NCBI GenBank assembly: GCA_002973635.1
Contig: CP027224.1
Coordinates: 2,924,501 to 2,988,500 of the forward strand
Length of the DNA: 64,000 nucleotides
Reading direction: 5' to 3'
Source: Lysinibacillus sp. B2A1
GTDB taxonomy: Bacteria > Bacillota > Bacilli > Bacillales_A > Planococcaceae
The position numbers and the translations under genes were made by a program. The notes under the pieces are model-generated. The model saw nothing but the letters and a program-made list of their open reading frames with translations, did not search any database and was not told the origin of the DNA. Shown here one piece after another: positions 1-9,795 of the stretch (within the stretch, counting starts at the first letter, position 1; every line of letters starts with the position of its first letter).

Positions 1-936
1 GCGAATGATACAACCAATGTTTGTTTTACCTTTTGTACGTGGTCCAAGTGAAGCTGGATCTGGTAATACCGCTTTAAGGAAGTGGATTGGTTGAATCATT
101 TGCCCTTCAAATTCGATTGGTTCAATTGATGTCATACCTACGTTTTCTAATACTTTTAAGTGTGTTAAGTATTTTTCAGAGAACGTCATCCAGAAGCGGA
201 TTTGTTTTAAACCTTTGATATTTTTTGCAAGTGATTCAAGCTCTTCATGGTATAGAAGGTAAATATCTTTTGGTCCGATTTCAGGTAGGTTATACACTTC
301 TTTTTTCTCAAGTGGTGCAGTTTCAATCCACTCGCCTTCTTTCCAGTAACGACCATTCGCTGTAATTTCACGAATGTTAATTTCTGGGTTGAAGTTTGTT
401 GCGAAATGATATCCATGATCTCCCGCATTGGCATCCACGATATCGATATAGTGGATTTCATCAAATTCATGTTTTTGTGCATGAGCTGTGAAAACGCCTG
501 TTACACCTGGGTCAAAACCGCTTCCAAGTAATGCAGTTAAGCCAGCTTTTTCAAACTTCTCTTTATAAGCCCATTGCCATTTATATTCAAATTTTGCCGT
601 TTCAGGTGGCTCGTAGTTTGCAGTATCCACATAGTGCACACCTGTCGCTAAGCAAGCATCCATAATCGTTAAGTCCTGATAAGGTAGTGCAACGTTAATC
701 ACTACATCTGGTCCGAAAGCTTTAATAAGCTCAATAACCTCTTCTGTATTGTCTGCGTCTACCTGTGCAGTATGAATTTTTGTTTTTCCGCCGTCTAGTT
801 TTTCTTTTAGAGCGTCACATTTTGAAACAGTTCTACTTGCGATACAAATTTCCTCAAATACGTCCGAATTTTGAACACACTTGTGTACCACAACACTGGC
901 AACTCCGCCAGCTCCGATAATCAATGCTTTACCCAA
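1..936 (-). CDS. Saccharopine dehydrogenase family protein (carboxynorspermidine synthase-like), cut by the window edge
   Basis: An uninterrupted reverse frame of 312 codons runs off the left edge, so the C-terminus is missing. The N-terminus reads LGKALIIGAGGVASVVVHK, a Rossmann dinucleotide-binding fold with GxGGVA. Further in are DVVINVALPYQD and GSGFDPGVTGVF, segments typical of the LYS1-like saccharopine dehydrogenase/carboxynorspermidine synthase family. That family performs NAD(P)H-dependent reductive condensation in lysine or polyamine metabolism; carboxynorspermidine synthase is the more likely role in bacilli, but a neighbouring decarboxylase would be needed to decide and lies outside the window. 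The start is TTG at 936, preceded by a GGGGG-type ribosome binding site at about 944-948; the nearby ATG is out of frame. About 80-90 residues are probably missing, judged from the family's usual length of about 400. Confidence 0.85.
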   Translation of the reverse strand, partial: MGKALIIGAGGVASVVVHKCVQNSDVFEEICIASRTVSKCDALKEKLDGGKTKIHTAQVDADNTEEVIELIKAFGPDVVINVALPYQDLTIMDACLATGVHYVDTANYEPPETAKFEYKWQWAYKEKFEKAGLTALLGSGFDPGVTGVFTAHAQKHEFDEIHYIDIVDANAGDHGYHFATNFNPEINIREITANGRYWKEGEWIETAPLEKKEVYNLPEIGPKDIYLLYHEELESLAKNIKGLKQIRFWMTFSEKYLTHLKVLENVGMTSIEPIEFEGQMIQPIHFLKAVLPDPASLGPRTKGKTNIGCIIR

Positions 937-1173
937 TTGTCTACCCCCAAGTTCATATAAAGTATTGTCAAACAAGCTGATTATACAGAAAATTGATTTA
1001 CTACTCAATCATTGTTTTTAAATTTTCTACAAAAAAATTTATTTTTCTACAACAATTGGACTTATTTTATCCTGATAAAGCCGAATGGTTCATCAATAAG
1101 TCAATGGGAAATAGAAATCTACCAGTGATCGACGTCTCTCTTTAGTAAGTATAGTTAGGAAAAAGAAGTTCAT

Positions 1174-1210
1174 AAAAAAATCCCTTTGCTACTAGAGCAG
1201 GAAGGGAAAA
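1174..1210 (-). terminator. Intrinsic terminator of the small membrane protein gene
   Basis: On the minus strand the stem TTCCTGCT/AGCAAAGGGA region (1181-1206) is followed by a run of seven T (complement of 1174-1180). It lies just downstream of the 68-codon gene on the same strand. The rest of the 937-1255 gap shows no gene. Confidence 0.7.
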
Positions 1211-1255
1211 ATTCAACTAGATTTAATTTCATTAACCATCAAAATAATCGCCGTG

Positions 1256-1462
1256 TTATTTAGAAAACCGATTTGAAATTTGTTTCTTTTCATCTCCCCA
1301 TACATAGAAGAAAATCATGAGCAATGTACTTAAAAAAGCCATTACAAGGGCATAAGTACTGAGGGCAACATCCACTTGACTTTGCATAGCATAAATGAAA
1401 ATAGCGCCTAGTGTTAAAAAATTTCCAATAATAAGAGACACAACATGAAAACGTCTATTCAT
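1256..1462 (-). CDS. Small two-helix membrane protein of unknown function
   Basis: This 68-residue protein has two predicted membrane helices, at about residues 7-27 (VVSLIIGNFLTLGAIFIYAM) and 36-55 (STYALVMAFLSTLLMIFFYV), and a short charged tail GDEKKQISNRFSK. The ATG at 1462 follows a strong AGGAGGG site with good spacing, and an intrinsic terminator follows the stop, so it is very likely a real single-gene unit. I do not recognise a family and assign no function. It is transcribed away from the chemoreceptor gene on the right. Confidence 0.75.
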   Translation of the reverse strand: MNRRFHVVSLIIGNFLTLGAIFIYAMQSQVDVALSTYALVMAFLSTLLMIFFYVWGDEKKQISNRFSK

Positions 1463-1664
1463 AGCAAGCCCTCCTAAATGAAGATTTTATGCCCAACAGA
1501 TGAAGATATAATACATCAATTATCTCACAATTCAGAACTTTATCCAACATTTTTTCATTCTATTATTTAATAAAAGATGCTTTTGAAATACATCTTTTTA
1601 TAGTATGATAAGAAATAAAGATGAATATTCATAGATTTTTACTAGAAAGGGGAGATGATGAATC

Positions 1665-3380
1665 GTGAAATTACGAAATTCATTAACTTTTCAACTTGGA
1701 ACGATCATTGCTGGTATCTTAGTGGTGATGCTAGGAATTACATCGTTCGCTACATACATAACTGCTTATAATAAATTATATGATGCGGCGGGAATCGAGG
1801 CATATGGATGTGCCAATATAACAACGGGCTTGATTCGCCCAGAAGATATGGAACAAGCACTGAGTGGGGAGCAAGCGGCAAAAGAGCGAATTGGCAAGGA
1901 TTTAAATTGGACAACAGGACACAAAGATATCTTTCAAACTCAATATATTTTAACGCTAGATGGTACGTTGTTAGCCTTAGACGATCATTTGGCAGAGAAG
2001 GGCTTTGCACCTGGAGATACGTTTTACATGGACACAGAGGCAATCCAATTATTACTTGAGAAAAAGCACCCAACTTACTCGGAACCTTATACATATGGTG
2101 GAATGGAGCGATTATCAGGCTATGCACCTATTTTTAAGGATCATGACACAAGCAAGGAAATCATTGCCATCAGTGTCATTGATTTCGATGCTACTATTGT
2201 GAAGGAGCGAACTTGGGATGTTGTGCGGAGTGGTATTTTAATTAGTATTTTTCCAATGTTAATTGCTTCAATTATTACAGGACTTTTAATCCGTCGTAAG
2301 GTTAAGCCTATTACCTTACTAATTCATCAGGCTAAGCAAATAGCAAATGGTAATTTAGCAGTAGAAGAAATGAAGGTAAAAAGGAATGATGAGGTAGGAG
2401 ATTTAGCAAGCACATTAGATCGTATGACTGTAAACTTACAAAATATGATTATGACGATGCGCGCTACTTCTATTACATTAGCCACGAACGCTGATGAAAC
2501 CACTAACACATTAAATGATATGTCAAATACGATTCAAGGCGTTGCGCACAATATCTATGAGGTAACAGCGACTGTAACGGAAGGTCTGCACCATGCGGAA
2601 AATGCAACAGGTGTACTTACATCCCTCGCAGAGGATTTACAAGCTATAAAAGTGAAAGCAGATACAAGTGTTGAAACCTCTCGAGGGACAATGAAAATTG
2701 CCGCAGAAGGAGAGCAGCTTGCTAAAGATATTAATAATGATATGACTTTAATCCGTAATGGCTCTGATATGGTCAGTAACACCGTCAGCAATTTAGTCAC
2801 ATCAGCAACGCGAGTTCAAGCTATTACGACATCCATTGCTGGTATTGCTGAACAAACCAACTTGCTGGCTTTGAATGCCTCCATTGAAGCAGCAAGAGCA
2901 GGCGAACATGGCAAGGGCTTTGCAGTCGTAGCAGAGGAGGTTCGAAAACTTGCAGAGCAATCGAATCAAGAAGTATTAAAGGTTGACCAGCTTATACAAG
3001 AAATTATGGGGCATATTCAGCAGGTTACTTCTTCGACGCAGGATAATACAAAATATATCGAAAAGGGAACAAAAACAGTTCGTTTAACTGCTCAATCATT
3101 AGGAAATATTTCAACAGCTGTTTCACATACTGTAGAAGAAATCATTGAAATATCACATGTTATGACATTGGAAACAGACAAATCAGATCATGTTGTTCAG
3201 ATGATTCAACAATTAACGCAGTCTATTCAAGAGATTGAGGAAACATTGAATACGATTACAGCGGCAGCCCAGCAAACAACAGCAAGTATTGATGAGGTAG
3301 CGCATAGCTCAAATGGAATGAATCAAATGGCACATACACTAGAACAACATGTAAAATCGTTCAAATTAAAAGAATGTTAA
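1665..3380 (+). CDS. Methyl-accepting chemotaxis protein
   Basis: This 571-residue transmembrane chemoreceptor signals to CheA/CheW. Helix 1 is at about residues 11-33. An extracellular sensor domain of about 155 residues follows, probably single-Cache-like because of the [14 protein letters not shown] and GYAPIFKD segments. Helix 2 is at about 189-208, HAMP at 209-263, and the cytoplasmic coiled-coil domain runs to the end. The conserved hairpin tip [19 protein letters not shown] lies near residue 395 and is the CheA/CheW contact site. The start is GTG at 1665 with an AAGGGGAG site upstream; the ATGs at 1655 and 1658 are out of frame. The gene appears monocistronic. The ligand cannot be told from sequence. 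Confidence 0.95.
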   Translation: MKLRNSLTFQLGTIIAGILVVMLGITSFATYITAYNKLYDAAGIEAYGCANITTGLIRPEDMEQALSGEQAAKERIGKDLNWTTGHKDIFQTQYILTLDGTLLALDDHLAEKGFAPGDTFYMDTEAIQLLLEKKHPTYSEPYTYGGMERLSGYAPIFKDHDTSKEIIAISVIDFDATIVKERTWDVVRSGILISIFPMLIASIITGLLIRRKVKPITLLIHQAKQIANGNLAVEEMKVKRNDEVGDLASTLDRMTVNLQNMIMTMRATSITLATNADETTNTLNDMSNTIQGVAHNIYEVTATVTEGLHHAENATGVLTSLAEDLQAIKVKADTSVETSRGTMKIAAEGEQLAKDINNDMTLIRNGSDMVSNTVSNLVTSATRVQAITTSIAGIAEQTNLLALNASIEAARAGEHGKGFAVVAEEVRKLAEQSNQEVLKVDQLIQEIMGHIQQVTSSTQDNTKYIEKGTKTVRLTAQSLGNISTAVSHTVEEIIEISHVMTLETDKSDHVVQMIQQLTQSIQEIEETLNTITAAAQQTTASIDEVAHSSNGMNQMAHTLEQHVKSFKLKEC

Positions 3381-3484
3381 AAGTTTTTTTAGCCTTTGTA
3401 TTACATGATAAGCACTCCTTTTCTCTCGAAAGATGGTAAACTACCAATAAGACTTTTCTTTTGGTGAAGGTGAGGATTTTTATA

Positions 3485-4222
3485 GTGAAACAGTTTGATG
3501 AGCAAGTCCAACAGATTAATGAACTATTTGTAAATGGGAGCGTGAAGGAAAGCTACCAGTTAGCCAAAAAAGTTGTAGCTGATAGTGCATTTGCAGAGCA
3601 TGCCGCATTTGCGATGATTCAGCAGCATGTTGCGTTATTGGAGGCGAATGGCTATGCGAATATGCCTACTCCTACAGGTGAAAAGGTCAAGCAAAGTATG
3701 GAACGAGCAGATGGCTCCTATCCAGAGCGCGATGTCCTTTCGGCTTATACGGGAAGCCAGGATGATGAGCAGTTTGGTAAAGTGGTGGATGAATTGCTGG
3801 CTGGGTCAATTGAGGCACAGGCAAATGCTTACTATACGATGGCTGAATATTTTGTTTTGGCGAAAGAGCATGATAAGGCAATGATCCAATATGCTGAAGC
3901 AATCAAGCTACAACCGAATAAGGCACTTTACTGGGGAGCTTTCGCTCAATTTCTGAATCACACTGAGGGCAGTCCATATTTAGCACTTCGTCTCATCGAA
4001 GAGTCGATTCAGTTAGATAGCATGAACCCACGCTGGTATTATATTCAAGGTAATATTTTTTTACAGCTTGTTGCAGCTACAAAAAATTTAAGCTATTTAC
4101 CTGCTTTAGAGGACGCATGGGAAAAGGCTAAGAAGCGTTGCTCTGCTAAGCAGGTAATATTAAAGATGGACATAGCAAAATCCAATGACATTCTGGCTCA
4201 GTGGAAAAAGCAAATGCTTTAA
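3485..4222 (+). CDS. TPR-repeat protein
   Basis: A cytoplasmic protein of 245 residues built from tetratricopeptide-like helical pairs, clearest at about residues 115-150 (AYYTMAEYFVLAKEHDKAMI followed by YAEAIKLQPNKALYWGAF) and 160-190 (LALRLIEESIQLDSMNPRWY). Such repeats usually mediate protein-protein contacts; no catalytic domain or partner is visible. The start is placed at GTG 3485, which has an AAGGTGAGG ribosome site nine bases upstream. The longer in-frame TTG at 3461 would lie upstream of that site and is less likely. It follows the chemoreceptor gene by about 100 bp and ends in its own terminator. Confidence 0.75.
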   Translation: MKQFDEQVQQINELFVNGSVKESYQLAKKVVADSAFAEHAAFAMIQQHVALLEANGYANMPTPTGEKVKQSMERADGSYPERDVLSAYTGSQDDEQFGKVVDELLAGSIEAQANAYYTMAEYFVLAKEHDKAMIQYAEAIKLQPNKALYWGAFAQFLNHTEGSPYLALRLIEESIQLDSMNPRWYYIQGNIFLQLVAATKNLSYLPALEDAWEKAKKRCSAKQVILKMDIAKSNDILAQWKKQML

Positions 4223-4228
4223 GGGAAA

Positions 4229-4260
4229 AGGGCATCTCTTACCTGAGGGATGCCTTTTTC
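4229..4260 (+). terminator. Intrinsic terminator after the TPR gene
   Basis: The stem GGCATC (4231-4236) pairs with GATGCC (4249-4254), followed by TTTTT. It starts directly after the TPR gene's stop codon and also separates it from the convergent lipoprotein gene. Confidence 0.8.
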
Positions 4261-4273
4261 ACACTAGAACAGG

Positions 4274-4795
4274 TTATGAACTAGCATCCTTTATATGTAT
4301 AGCGATATTAGGCTTATTTAAATTTTCATTTTCAAAGCTTACAACCCAGTTATTTGTTTGTTTTTCATACTCTATTTTTGTTAGAATTGGGGAATAATAA
4401 TGCTCTCCAGTGATTATGTTAAGCTCGTTTACAGCTTGCTGAATAACTTCTTTTTCCGTTAACACCGTCTCTTGTTTTTCTTGTTCTTCTACAACAAACT
4501 TAGTAGCACCTGCATGTCCTGGATACGATAATAAAGAAGCTCCATACCAAACATACATATAATCTCCAATTTCTACACCTTCACTTTCCTCTGAGGAAAA
4601 CCAGATGGCATCAAAATATTCATCACCATTATCTTGATACTGTGGCTCATGATCCACGACTAAAAATCTTCCTTCCTGTAAAGCTGTTACATAGCCAGAA
4701 ATGGATGCAGATGAATAATCTTTTTTTATAGATTTTTCAGGGTGAGAACAGCTGCTCAAGCCTATTAGGACCATCAACAATAGCATTCTTTTCAA
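4274..4795 (-). CDS. Lipoprotein with DUF3221-like domain
   Basis: A predicted secreted lipoprotein of 173 residues. The N-terminus MKRMLLLMVLIGLSSC is a short signal peptide with a lipobox ending at Cys16, so the mature protein is probably lipid-anchored outside the membrane. The segment GYVTALQEGRFLVVDHEP resembles the start of DUF3221 domains (YobA-like), a small beta-rich family of unknown function. The C-terminal part after about residue 120 (TEKEVIQQAVNELNII) is not recognised. TTG at 4795 is chosen because AGGAGGT lies nine bases upstream; the longer ATG at 4819 would place that ribosome site inside the coding region. Confidence 0.7.
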   Translation of the reverse strand: MKRMLLLMVLIGLSSCSHPEKSIKKDYSSASISGYVTALQEGRFLVVDHEPQYQDNGDEYFDAIWFSSEESEGVEIGDYMYVWYGASLLSYPGHAGATKFVVEEQEKQETVLTEKEVIQQAVNELNIITGEHYYSPILTKIEYEKQTNNWVVSFENENLNKPNIAIHIKDASS

Positions 4796-5024
4796 TTCAA
4801 ATATACCTCCTACATACATATAGTTTTAGTTTATAGTGGAAGAGGAAACCTCTATTGATAGAAGATTACTTTATTGAGAATAATATGAAATATAGCTTTG
4901 ATTTTCAATATTATTCTATAAAGATGAATAATTATTAATAATCCCTTACAATGTCGTATTTTTATGCTATAATCAAACAAACGGACGTATGAAGCTTATT
5001 TTATAGCATGAAAGAAGTGTTTGT

Positions 5025-5657
5025 TTGAGTTTATATGTAGCATATGTATTGGTAGGACTTGCGATTGCCATGCCAGTTGGGGCCATCACCGTCGAAATGA
5101 CGAAGCAGGGTTTAAAGAATGGCTTTATCCATGGCTGGGCAGTTGGACTCGGTGGCATGACGATTGACGTAGTATTAGTATTTGCATTGTATATGGGATT
5201 AGCCTCGATTTTAGCAATGCCGATTATTCAAATTCCAATGTGGATAATAGGGGCAGGCTTTTTATTCTTCTTGGGGCTGGATTCAATAAAAAATGCGGAC
5301 CATGATATTACGCTAGCAGGCGAGAAAGTAACGAAATCGTTTTTTACTTCTTATCGTAATGGACTACTAGTAGCTATTTCGCCTGGAAATCTCGTATTCT
5401 GGGTGAATGTTTTCGGTGTGATTCTAGCCAAATCATATGGTCAAGGCGAGTCAACCAGCTTTTTAGTCATTGCAGCAGGTGTTCTGAGCGGTATATTATT
5501 GCATGATATTGGCTTAATGGCCATTGTTTCAGTGACCCGTAAAGCGATGAGCCGTAAGGTTATTAAGACCCTTACAATGGCGGCAGGTGTCTTACTAATT
5601 GGCTTTGCAGGATATTTTATCTATGAATTTATACAAGCTATTAAGGTCTATATATGA
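5025..5657 (+). CDS. LysE/RhtB-family amino-acid exporter
   Basis: A polytopic membrane protein of 210 residues with about six hydrophobic helices. The N-terminal signature AIAMPVGAITVEMTKQGLKN and the later AISPGNLVFWVNVFGV segment fit the LysE/RhtB family, which exports amino acids or related small molecules by proton exchange. The substrate is unknown. The start is TTG at 5025 with only a weak AAAGAAG site upstream; no better in-frame start was seen. The gene stands alone and ends in a perfect bidirectional terminator. Confidence 0.85.
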   Translation: MSLYVAYVLVGLAIAMPVGAITVEMTKQGLKNGFIHGWAVGLGGMTIDVVLVFALYMGLASILAMPIIQIPMWIIGAGFLFFLGLDSIKNADHDITLAGEKVTKSFFTSYRNGLLVAISPGNLVFWVNVFGVILAKSYGQGESTSFLVIAAGVLSGILLHDIGLMAIVSVTRKAMSRKVIKTLTMAAGVLLIGFAGYFIYEFIQAIKVYI

Positions 5658-5691
5658 AAAAAAGTGCGATTCACAAGGGTCGCACTTTTTT
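5657..5691. terminator. Bidirectional intrinsic terminator
   Basis: AAAGTGCGA (5661-5669) and TCGCACTTTTTT (5680-5691) form a perfect stem flanked by A and T tracts. It serves both the LysE gene on the plus strand and the convergent gene on the minus strand. Confidence 0.85.
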
Positions 5692-5708
5692 GTAGAAGTC
5701 AATCTGGA

Positions 5709-6755
5709 TTATGCGGAAACTTCTGTACGCTCCTTGATACAAGCGATAATTTCCTCAGCTACTTGGTGTGCTAACGTAAGCTCAGAAGTAAAGCCTACAC
5801 AAGAACAATTCATCTCACCTAAAATATAGCAATCTTCTCCAGCTGCATCTGTATCTAACATAAAATCAGCCGTCCATATTAGTGGTAAATCATAGCCACC
5901 AAGCAGATTAGTTACAAGAGGTAACTGTGTTAAGAAGTTTTGTACCAGCTCTTCCCAATCCTCTGGAGAATCATAGCGGTACTTCGCGCCAGAAAATAAT
6001 GTAGCGCTAAAGGCATCCTCAGAATCAGCAGGTTTTTTATGTACGACGTGTACGGGTTTATCACGTAGCATAAATAAGCGAATCTCACCCTCTGTAATAC
6101 GTGGCAGGAAGCGCATATCTATGAGCATGCCATTTGTACCTGTAATGTACTGCTCACAAAACGTCATAAATTCACCAAGCTTCCAATATTCTACATGATT
6201 ATCCTTGGCTTCCGTACATTTAATTTGAGCATCAAGTGGTACTTCTGTGACTCCTTCTGCAAGAGGTTCCACCAATTTTACTCGCCAAATACCTTCTCCT
6301 GTTGAACCACGATTTTGCTTTAAAACGCGTTCTGTGATAGCAAGCGAGCTAGGGAATTGAGCTTTAAATGCTTCAATCGTATAATAGGCAAATGTATCAT
6401 CAGGCACTAAATTGGTAGAGACCAATTTTGATAAGACATCTTTTGAGCCATAACCAATCATGGCATCAGGATGTGGCATACCGATGACACCAGCATGACA
6501 TAAGTCTCGTAACATTGCAAAATATTCTTCCTCATGCTGTAAATTTCCAGGATTGATACGTGAAACATAAGCGATTCCATTTTCTTTCACATAATTAAAA
6601 ATTTCTTCTTTTCTTGTCACATCAAAGAAAATAACCTCCGCATCCTGACCACGTTGTTTTAACGCATCCACCATTGGCATTGTATCTTTCCGATAGCCAT
6701 CTGGTCCCTTATCTGAACCACCGCGAACCTCAAAAAATATAACTTTTTTATCCAT
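5709..6755 (-). CDS. Cj0069 family protein (ATP-grasp-like)
   Basis: A soluble protein of 348 residues. The N-terminal KKVIFFEVRGGSDKGPDGYR and the pattern LKQNRGSTGEGIWRVKL, MRFLPRITEGEIRLFML and LGEMNCSCVGFTSEL fit the Cj0069 family, whose later two-thirds resembles an ATP-grasp fold (glycine-rich ATP loop, then acidic and asparagine metal ligands). An amide-ligase type activity is an inference; substrate and product are unknown. ATG 6755 follows a strong AAGGAGGT site eight bases upstream. It is monocistronic, with no pathway partner nearby. Confidence 0.7.
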   Translation of the reverse strand: MDKKVIFFEVRGGSDKGPDGYRKDTMPMVDALKQRGQDAEVIFFDVTRKEEIFNYVKENGIAYVSRINPGNLQHEEEYFAMLRDLCHAGVIGMPHPDAMIGYGSKDVLSKLVSTNLVPDDTFAYYTIEAFKAQFPSSLAITERVLKQNRGSTGEGIWRVKLVEPLAEGVTEVPLDAQIKCTEAKDNHVEYWKLGEFMTFCEQYITGTNGMLIDMRFLPRITEGEIRLFMLRDKPVHVVHKKPADSEDAFSATLFSGAKYRYDSPEDWEELVQNFLTQLPLVTNLLGGYDLPLIWTADFMLDTDAAGEDCYILGEMNCSCVGFTSELTLAHQVAEEIIACIKERTEVSA

Positions 6756-6924
6756 AAAAATACCTCCTTAGTATGATGATAGTTTCAGTATAATTGACTG
6801 TTAGGGATAAAAGATATATAAAATATGTAAATTTTATGTATTAATTTAAATTTTATCCCGTATAAACAGACAGTAAGAAGAGTAAAGCAATATGCAGCCT
6901 ATGTTCCTCAACATTGAAAATTTA

Positions 6925-7863
6925 TTAATCACCATTAGTTTGTAATGGTTGTTGCTTTTTAGGGAAGACCGTGAGATATAAAATCATACAAAGGATTAGC
7001 ATCGTTCCAAGCAGTTGATAACCTCCAAAGTTTATTTTGAGCCATAATACACTTGTGATAACAGCTGTTAAAGGTTCTAAACTTCCCAATAAGCTTGTTT
7101 CTTTCGGAGTTAAATAATGCAGGCTAGCAATATAAAACCAAAAAGCCAGCATCGTTCCAAAAATAACGATAAACAAAAAATACACAATAGTTGATAATGC
7201 CCAATTAGATATGTTAATTTGCCATGGCTGATGAAATAGGCTCATCACAATACCACCAATAACCATCGACCAGCCTACTACTAACAATGAATGAAACTGC
7301 TGTAAAAGTGGTAAAGCATATAACGTATAAAAAGCTGCAGAGAGACCAGATAAAATACCCCAAAACACTGCCATACTTGGAACAGAGAGGGTGGAAAAGG
7401 AGCCATTTGTAAGTAATAAGAAAGTACCGACCAATGTCAATGTGACAGCAATACCATCCTGTCGTGTTAATTGACTATGCCTCGTTAGTAAATAATAGCC
7501 CATAATAAAAAGAGGGGCTAGGTATTGAAGTAATGTCGCAACAGCTGAATTACCGATTGAAATCGACATCATATACGTATATTGAACCGCAAGCATGCCA
7601 AGTAAACTAAATACTATTTGTCTTACTGCATTTTGCTTTGTACGGAACATAACAAAAATAGAATTTCTCCAATGTGTTAATTTATAGATACCGATTAATA
7701 ATAGGCCTGCTGTAAGAAGACGACTTGAAACGAGCCATCCTACTTCGATATTTTCCTGCTGAAAAAGCTTTTGTGCAACAGTCCCGCCAATGCCCCAAAA
7801 GCTTGCCCCCAGAATGACGAGAATAAAACCAAAAGTACGTTTGTTAAGTTGTGTTTGATTCAC
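6925..7863 (-). CDS. EamA/DMT-superfamily permease
   Basis: A membrane protein of 312 residues with about ten helices arranged as two EamA repeats (residues about 10-145 and 155-295). The N-terminal GASFWGIGGTVAQKLFQ and the second-half SLEPLTAVITSVLWL are typical of this drug/metabolite transporter family, whose members mostly export amino acids or other metabolites. GTG 7863 has an AGGAGATG site seven bases upstream. The gene is divergent from an AraC-type regulator that starts 107 bp away. That arrangement suggests the regulator controls this permease, but no operator could be confirmed. Confidence 0.85.
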   Translation of the reverse strand: MNQTQLNKRTFGFILVILGASFWGIGGTVAQKLFQQENIEVGWLVSSRLLTAGLLLIGIYKLTHWRNSIFVMFRTKQNAVRQIVFSLLGMLAVQYTYMMSISIGNSAVATLLQYLAPLFIMGYYLLTRHSQLTRQDGIAVTLTLVGTFLLLTNGSFSTLSVPSMAVFWGILSGLSAAFYTLYALPLLQQFHSLLVVGWSMVIGGIVMSLFHQPWQINISNWALSTIVYFLFIVIFGTMLAFWFYIASLHYLTPKETSLLGSLEPLTAVITSVLWLKINFGGYQLLGTMLILCMILYLTVFPKKQQPLQTNGD

Positions 7864-7970
7864 TTTGACATCTCCTAAACTATCAATATAAAGTAATTAT
7901 AAGGATTAATTAGTGTAATAAATATCGATTTAATGGTTAAAAGTATCAATATATTGAGGTGAACAAAGAA

Positions 7971-8855
7971 ATGGCCTTAACACATATAAAAATTGCAAAG
8001 GATTTACAAGAACTAACCTCACATGGAACGAAGGCATTTCCAGTTGCTTTGTATGAGACGACTTTGCGACTAGAAAGCTTAGATTTTTTGCCATTGCATT
8101 GGCATAAAGAAATTCAATTCGTTTATGTGAAGAATGGTCGTATAGAATATCGAGTAGGAGCGGATGTTTTTATACTTGAGAAGGGAGATGGACTATTTGT
8201 CAATGCTTTAGGGCTGCACGAGGCAAAGCCATATGAAATAGATTTGGCAAGGATTTACTGTGTGAATGTGGATCCAATGTTGCTAGGAGGGCATGAGGGG
8301 AGTATAGTTGCCGAGAAATATGTAAAACCATATATTACAAGTAATCGCTTACCTTATGTGAGGCTTTCAGGTCCGTTAGCGCAAAAGGTAAAAGGAATCG
8401 CATCCATATTACAAAAGAAAAATGATTTTTATGAGTTAACAGTTTGGCGAGAGCTTGTAGCCATTTGGGAAGCAATGCTAACACAATCCATGCTGACAGT
8501 AGAAATGCTAGAACCTGCGAAAATTGTCCAGCATGAACGAGTGAAGGAAATGTTGGATTATTTACATGTGAATTATGCAGAGAAAATAGTATTGGAACAA
8601 TTAGCTGCACATGTTTATTTAAGCAGGGCAGAATGTAGTCGTTTGTTTAAAAAAATGGTGGGAATGTCACCATTCAGCTACTTATTACAGTATCGTCTTC
8701 GTAAAAGTTTGCAGTTATTACGAGATAGCGAGCAATCTATCACTACCATTGCAGCAACAACAGGTTTTAGTACAGTTAGTTATTATATTGAAAAATTTAA
8801 GGATTATACAGGATTTTCTCCATATGTCTATCGTAAAAAATTTTGTAAAAGTTAA
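7971..8855 (+). CDS. AraC-family transcriptional regulator
   Basis: 294 residues: an N-terminal cupin-like sensory domain (residues about 25-140, with LPLHWHKEIQFVYVKNG and LEKGDGLFVN) and a C-terminal pair of helix-turn-helix motifs (about 200-290). The second HTH carries the family pattern IAATTGFSTVSYYIEKFKDY followed by TGFSPYVYRKKF. ATG 7971 is chosen because GAGGTGA lies eight bases upstream; an in-frame GTG at 7959 overlaps that ribosome site. It is divergent from the EamA permease gene, its most likely target. A perfect 15-bp terminator follows. Confidence 0.9.
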   Translation: MALTHIKIAKDLQELTSHGTKAFPVALYETTLRLESLDFLPLHWHKEIQFVYVKNGRIEYRVGADVFILEKGDGLFVNALGLHEAKPYEIDLARIYCVNVDPMLLGGHEGSIVAEKYVKPYITSNRLPYVRLSGPLAQKVKGIASILQKKNDFYELTVWRELVAIWEAMLTQSMLTVEMLEPAKIVQHERVKEMLDYLHVNYAEKIVLEQLAAHVYLSRAECSRLFKKMVGMSPFSYLLQYRLRKSLQLLRDSEQSITTIAATTGFSTVSYYIEKFKDYTGFSPYVYRKKFCKS

Positions 8856-8920
8856 AGTGTGTACGAATAATAAGGAAGTTAAAAAATATTAAAGTCATTT
8901 AACAAATAAAATAGTTATTT

Positions 8921-8960
8921 AAAAAGAAGATATGAAATTAGAGACTCATATCTTCTTTTT
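8921..8960 (+). terminator. Intrinsic terminator after the AraC gene
   Basis: Arms 8921-8935 and 8946-8960 are perfectly complementary over 15 bp (AAAAAGAAGATATGA with TCATATCTTCTTTTT), ending in five T. It separates the AraC gene from the isochorismatase-like gene and rules out the longer upstream start (8932) for the latter. Confidence 0.9.
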
Positions 8961-9030
8961 AGGTTGCTTGTATAATATATCCTTAATTGATAGAATTATT
9001 AGCATATTGCAAAATGAAAGAGGTAGTATA

Positions 9031-9540
9031 ATGGATACTTGTGCTGATGTTTTAATCGTTATAGATTTACAAAATGGTGTATGTTACAGTGGAGATCATT
9101 TATATGATTTGCAAAATTTACTTGCTAAAGTAAACAATAGGATTGCTCTATATAGAGAATTACATAAACCAATCATTTTTGTTCAACACTGTGATGAAGA
9201 ATTAGTACCTGAAGAAGTACCATGGGCTATTCATGCCAATCTAGATGTTCAACAACAAGATTATTTTGTAAGGAAAATACATGCAAATTCTTTTTACAAA
9301 ACGAACTTAAAAAATCTTTTAGACCAATTAAATGTTCATCGAATTGAATTTTGTGGTGCTCAAACAGAATACTGTATGGATACTACGATTAAATTTGCTC
9401 ATGGATTGGGGTACGAAAATTTCATGGTACATAAAGCAAACTCTACTTTGAATAATCCATTTATGTCTGCAAAAGAGACGATTGATTTTTATGAAAATTT
9501 ATGGAACCATAGATTTTTAAAATTGATAGGCGATGAATGA
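9031..9540 (+). CDS. Isochorismatase-family cysteine hydrolase
   Basis: 169 residues with the alpha/beta isochorismatase-like hydrolase fold. The expected catalytic triad is visible: Asp12 in LIVIDLQNG, Lys82 in FVRKIHANSF and Cys115 in GAQTEYCMDTT. Family members hydrolyse small amides or isochorismate; the compact size and the TEYCMDTT motif fit nicotinamidase/YcaC-like enzymes, but the substrate is unknown. ATG 9031 has an AAAGAGGT site with suitable spacing. The longer frame from 8932 begins inside a terminator stem and is rejected. It is transcribed alone. Confidence 0.85.
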   Translation: MDTCADVLIVIDLQNGVCYSGDHLYDLQNLLAKVNNRIALYRELHKPIIFVQHCDEELVPEEVPWAIHANLDVQQQDYFVRKIHANSFYKTNLKNLLDQLNVHRIEFCGAQTEYCMDTTIKFAHGLGYENFMVHKANSTLNNPFMSAKETIDFYENLWNHRFLKLIGDE

Positions 9541-9644
9541 ACGATTATTTAAAAATCCAAAAACGAAGATTCATCAGCGAAAAACAACTTTATTATTCCT
9601 TTAAATGAAAGAATACAACAATTAACATTTATTTTTAAACAACT

Positions 9645-9683
9645 TTAAAACCACCTATGGATTTACTTGTAGGTGATTTTTAC
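9645..9683 (+). terminator. Probable intrinsic terminator
   Basis: CACCTA (9652-9657) pairs with TAGGTG (9670-9675), followed by ATTTTT and preceded by A-rich sequence. It lies about 110 bp after the isochorismatase-like gene; the bases between show no gene. Confidence 0.6.
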
Positions 9684-9795
9684 ATTTCCAAGATTAAAAT
9701 TCAAAAACTTTATTATCTCTACACATAAAGATTAATTAATATGAAAAATTTTTGACAAAATAGTAGTGTAAAAACATCCATTTTCGCTGAGGCTA

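Noticed and set aside
1561..1610. Hairpin AAAAGATG/CATCTTTT with TATGAT as a promoter or terminator before the first chemoreceptor
   Set aside because: The -35 to -10 spacing is only 15 bp and no upstream plus-strand gene needs a terminator, so the signal is too weak to call.
8932..9030. N-terminal extension of the isochorismatase-like protein from ATG 8932
   Set aside because: It starts inside a perfect 15-bp terminator stem, and ATG 9031 has a proper ribosome site.
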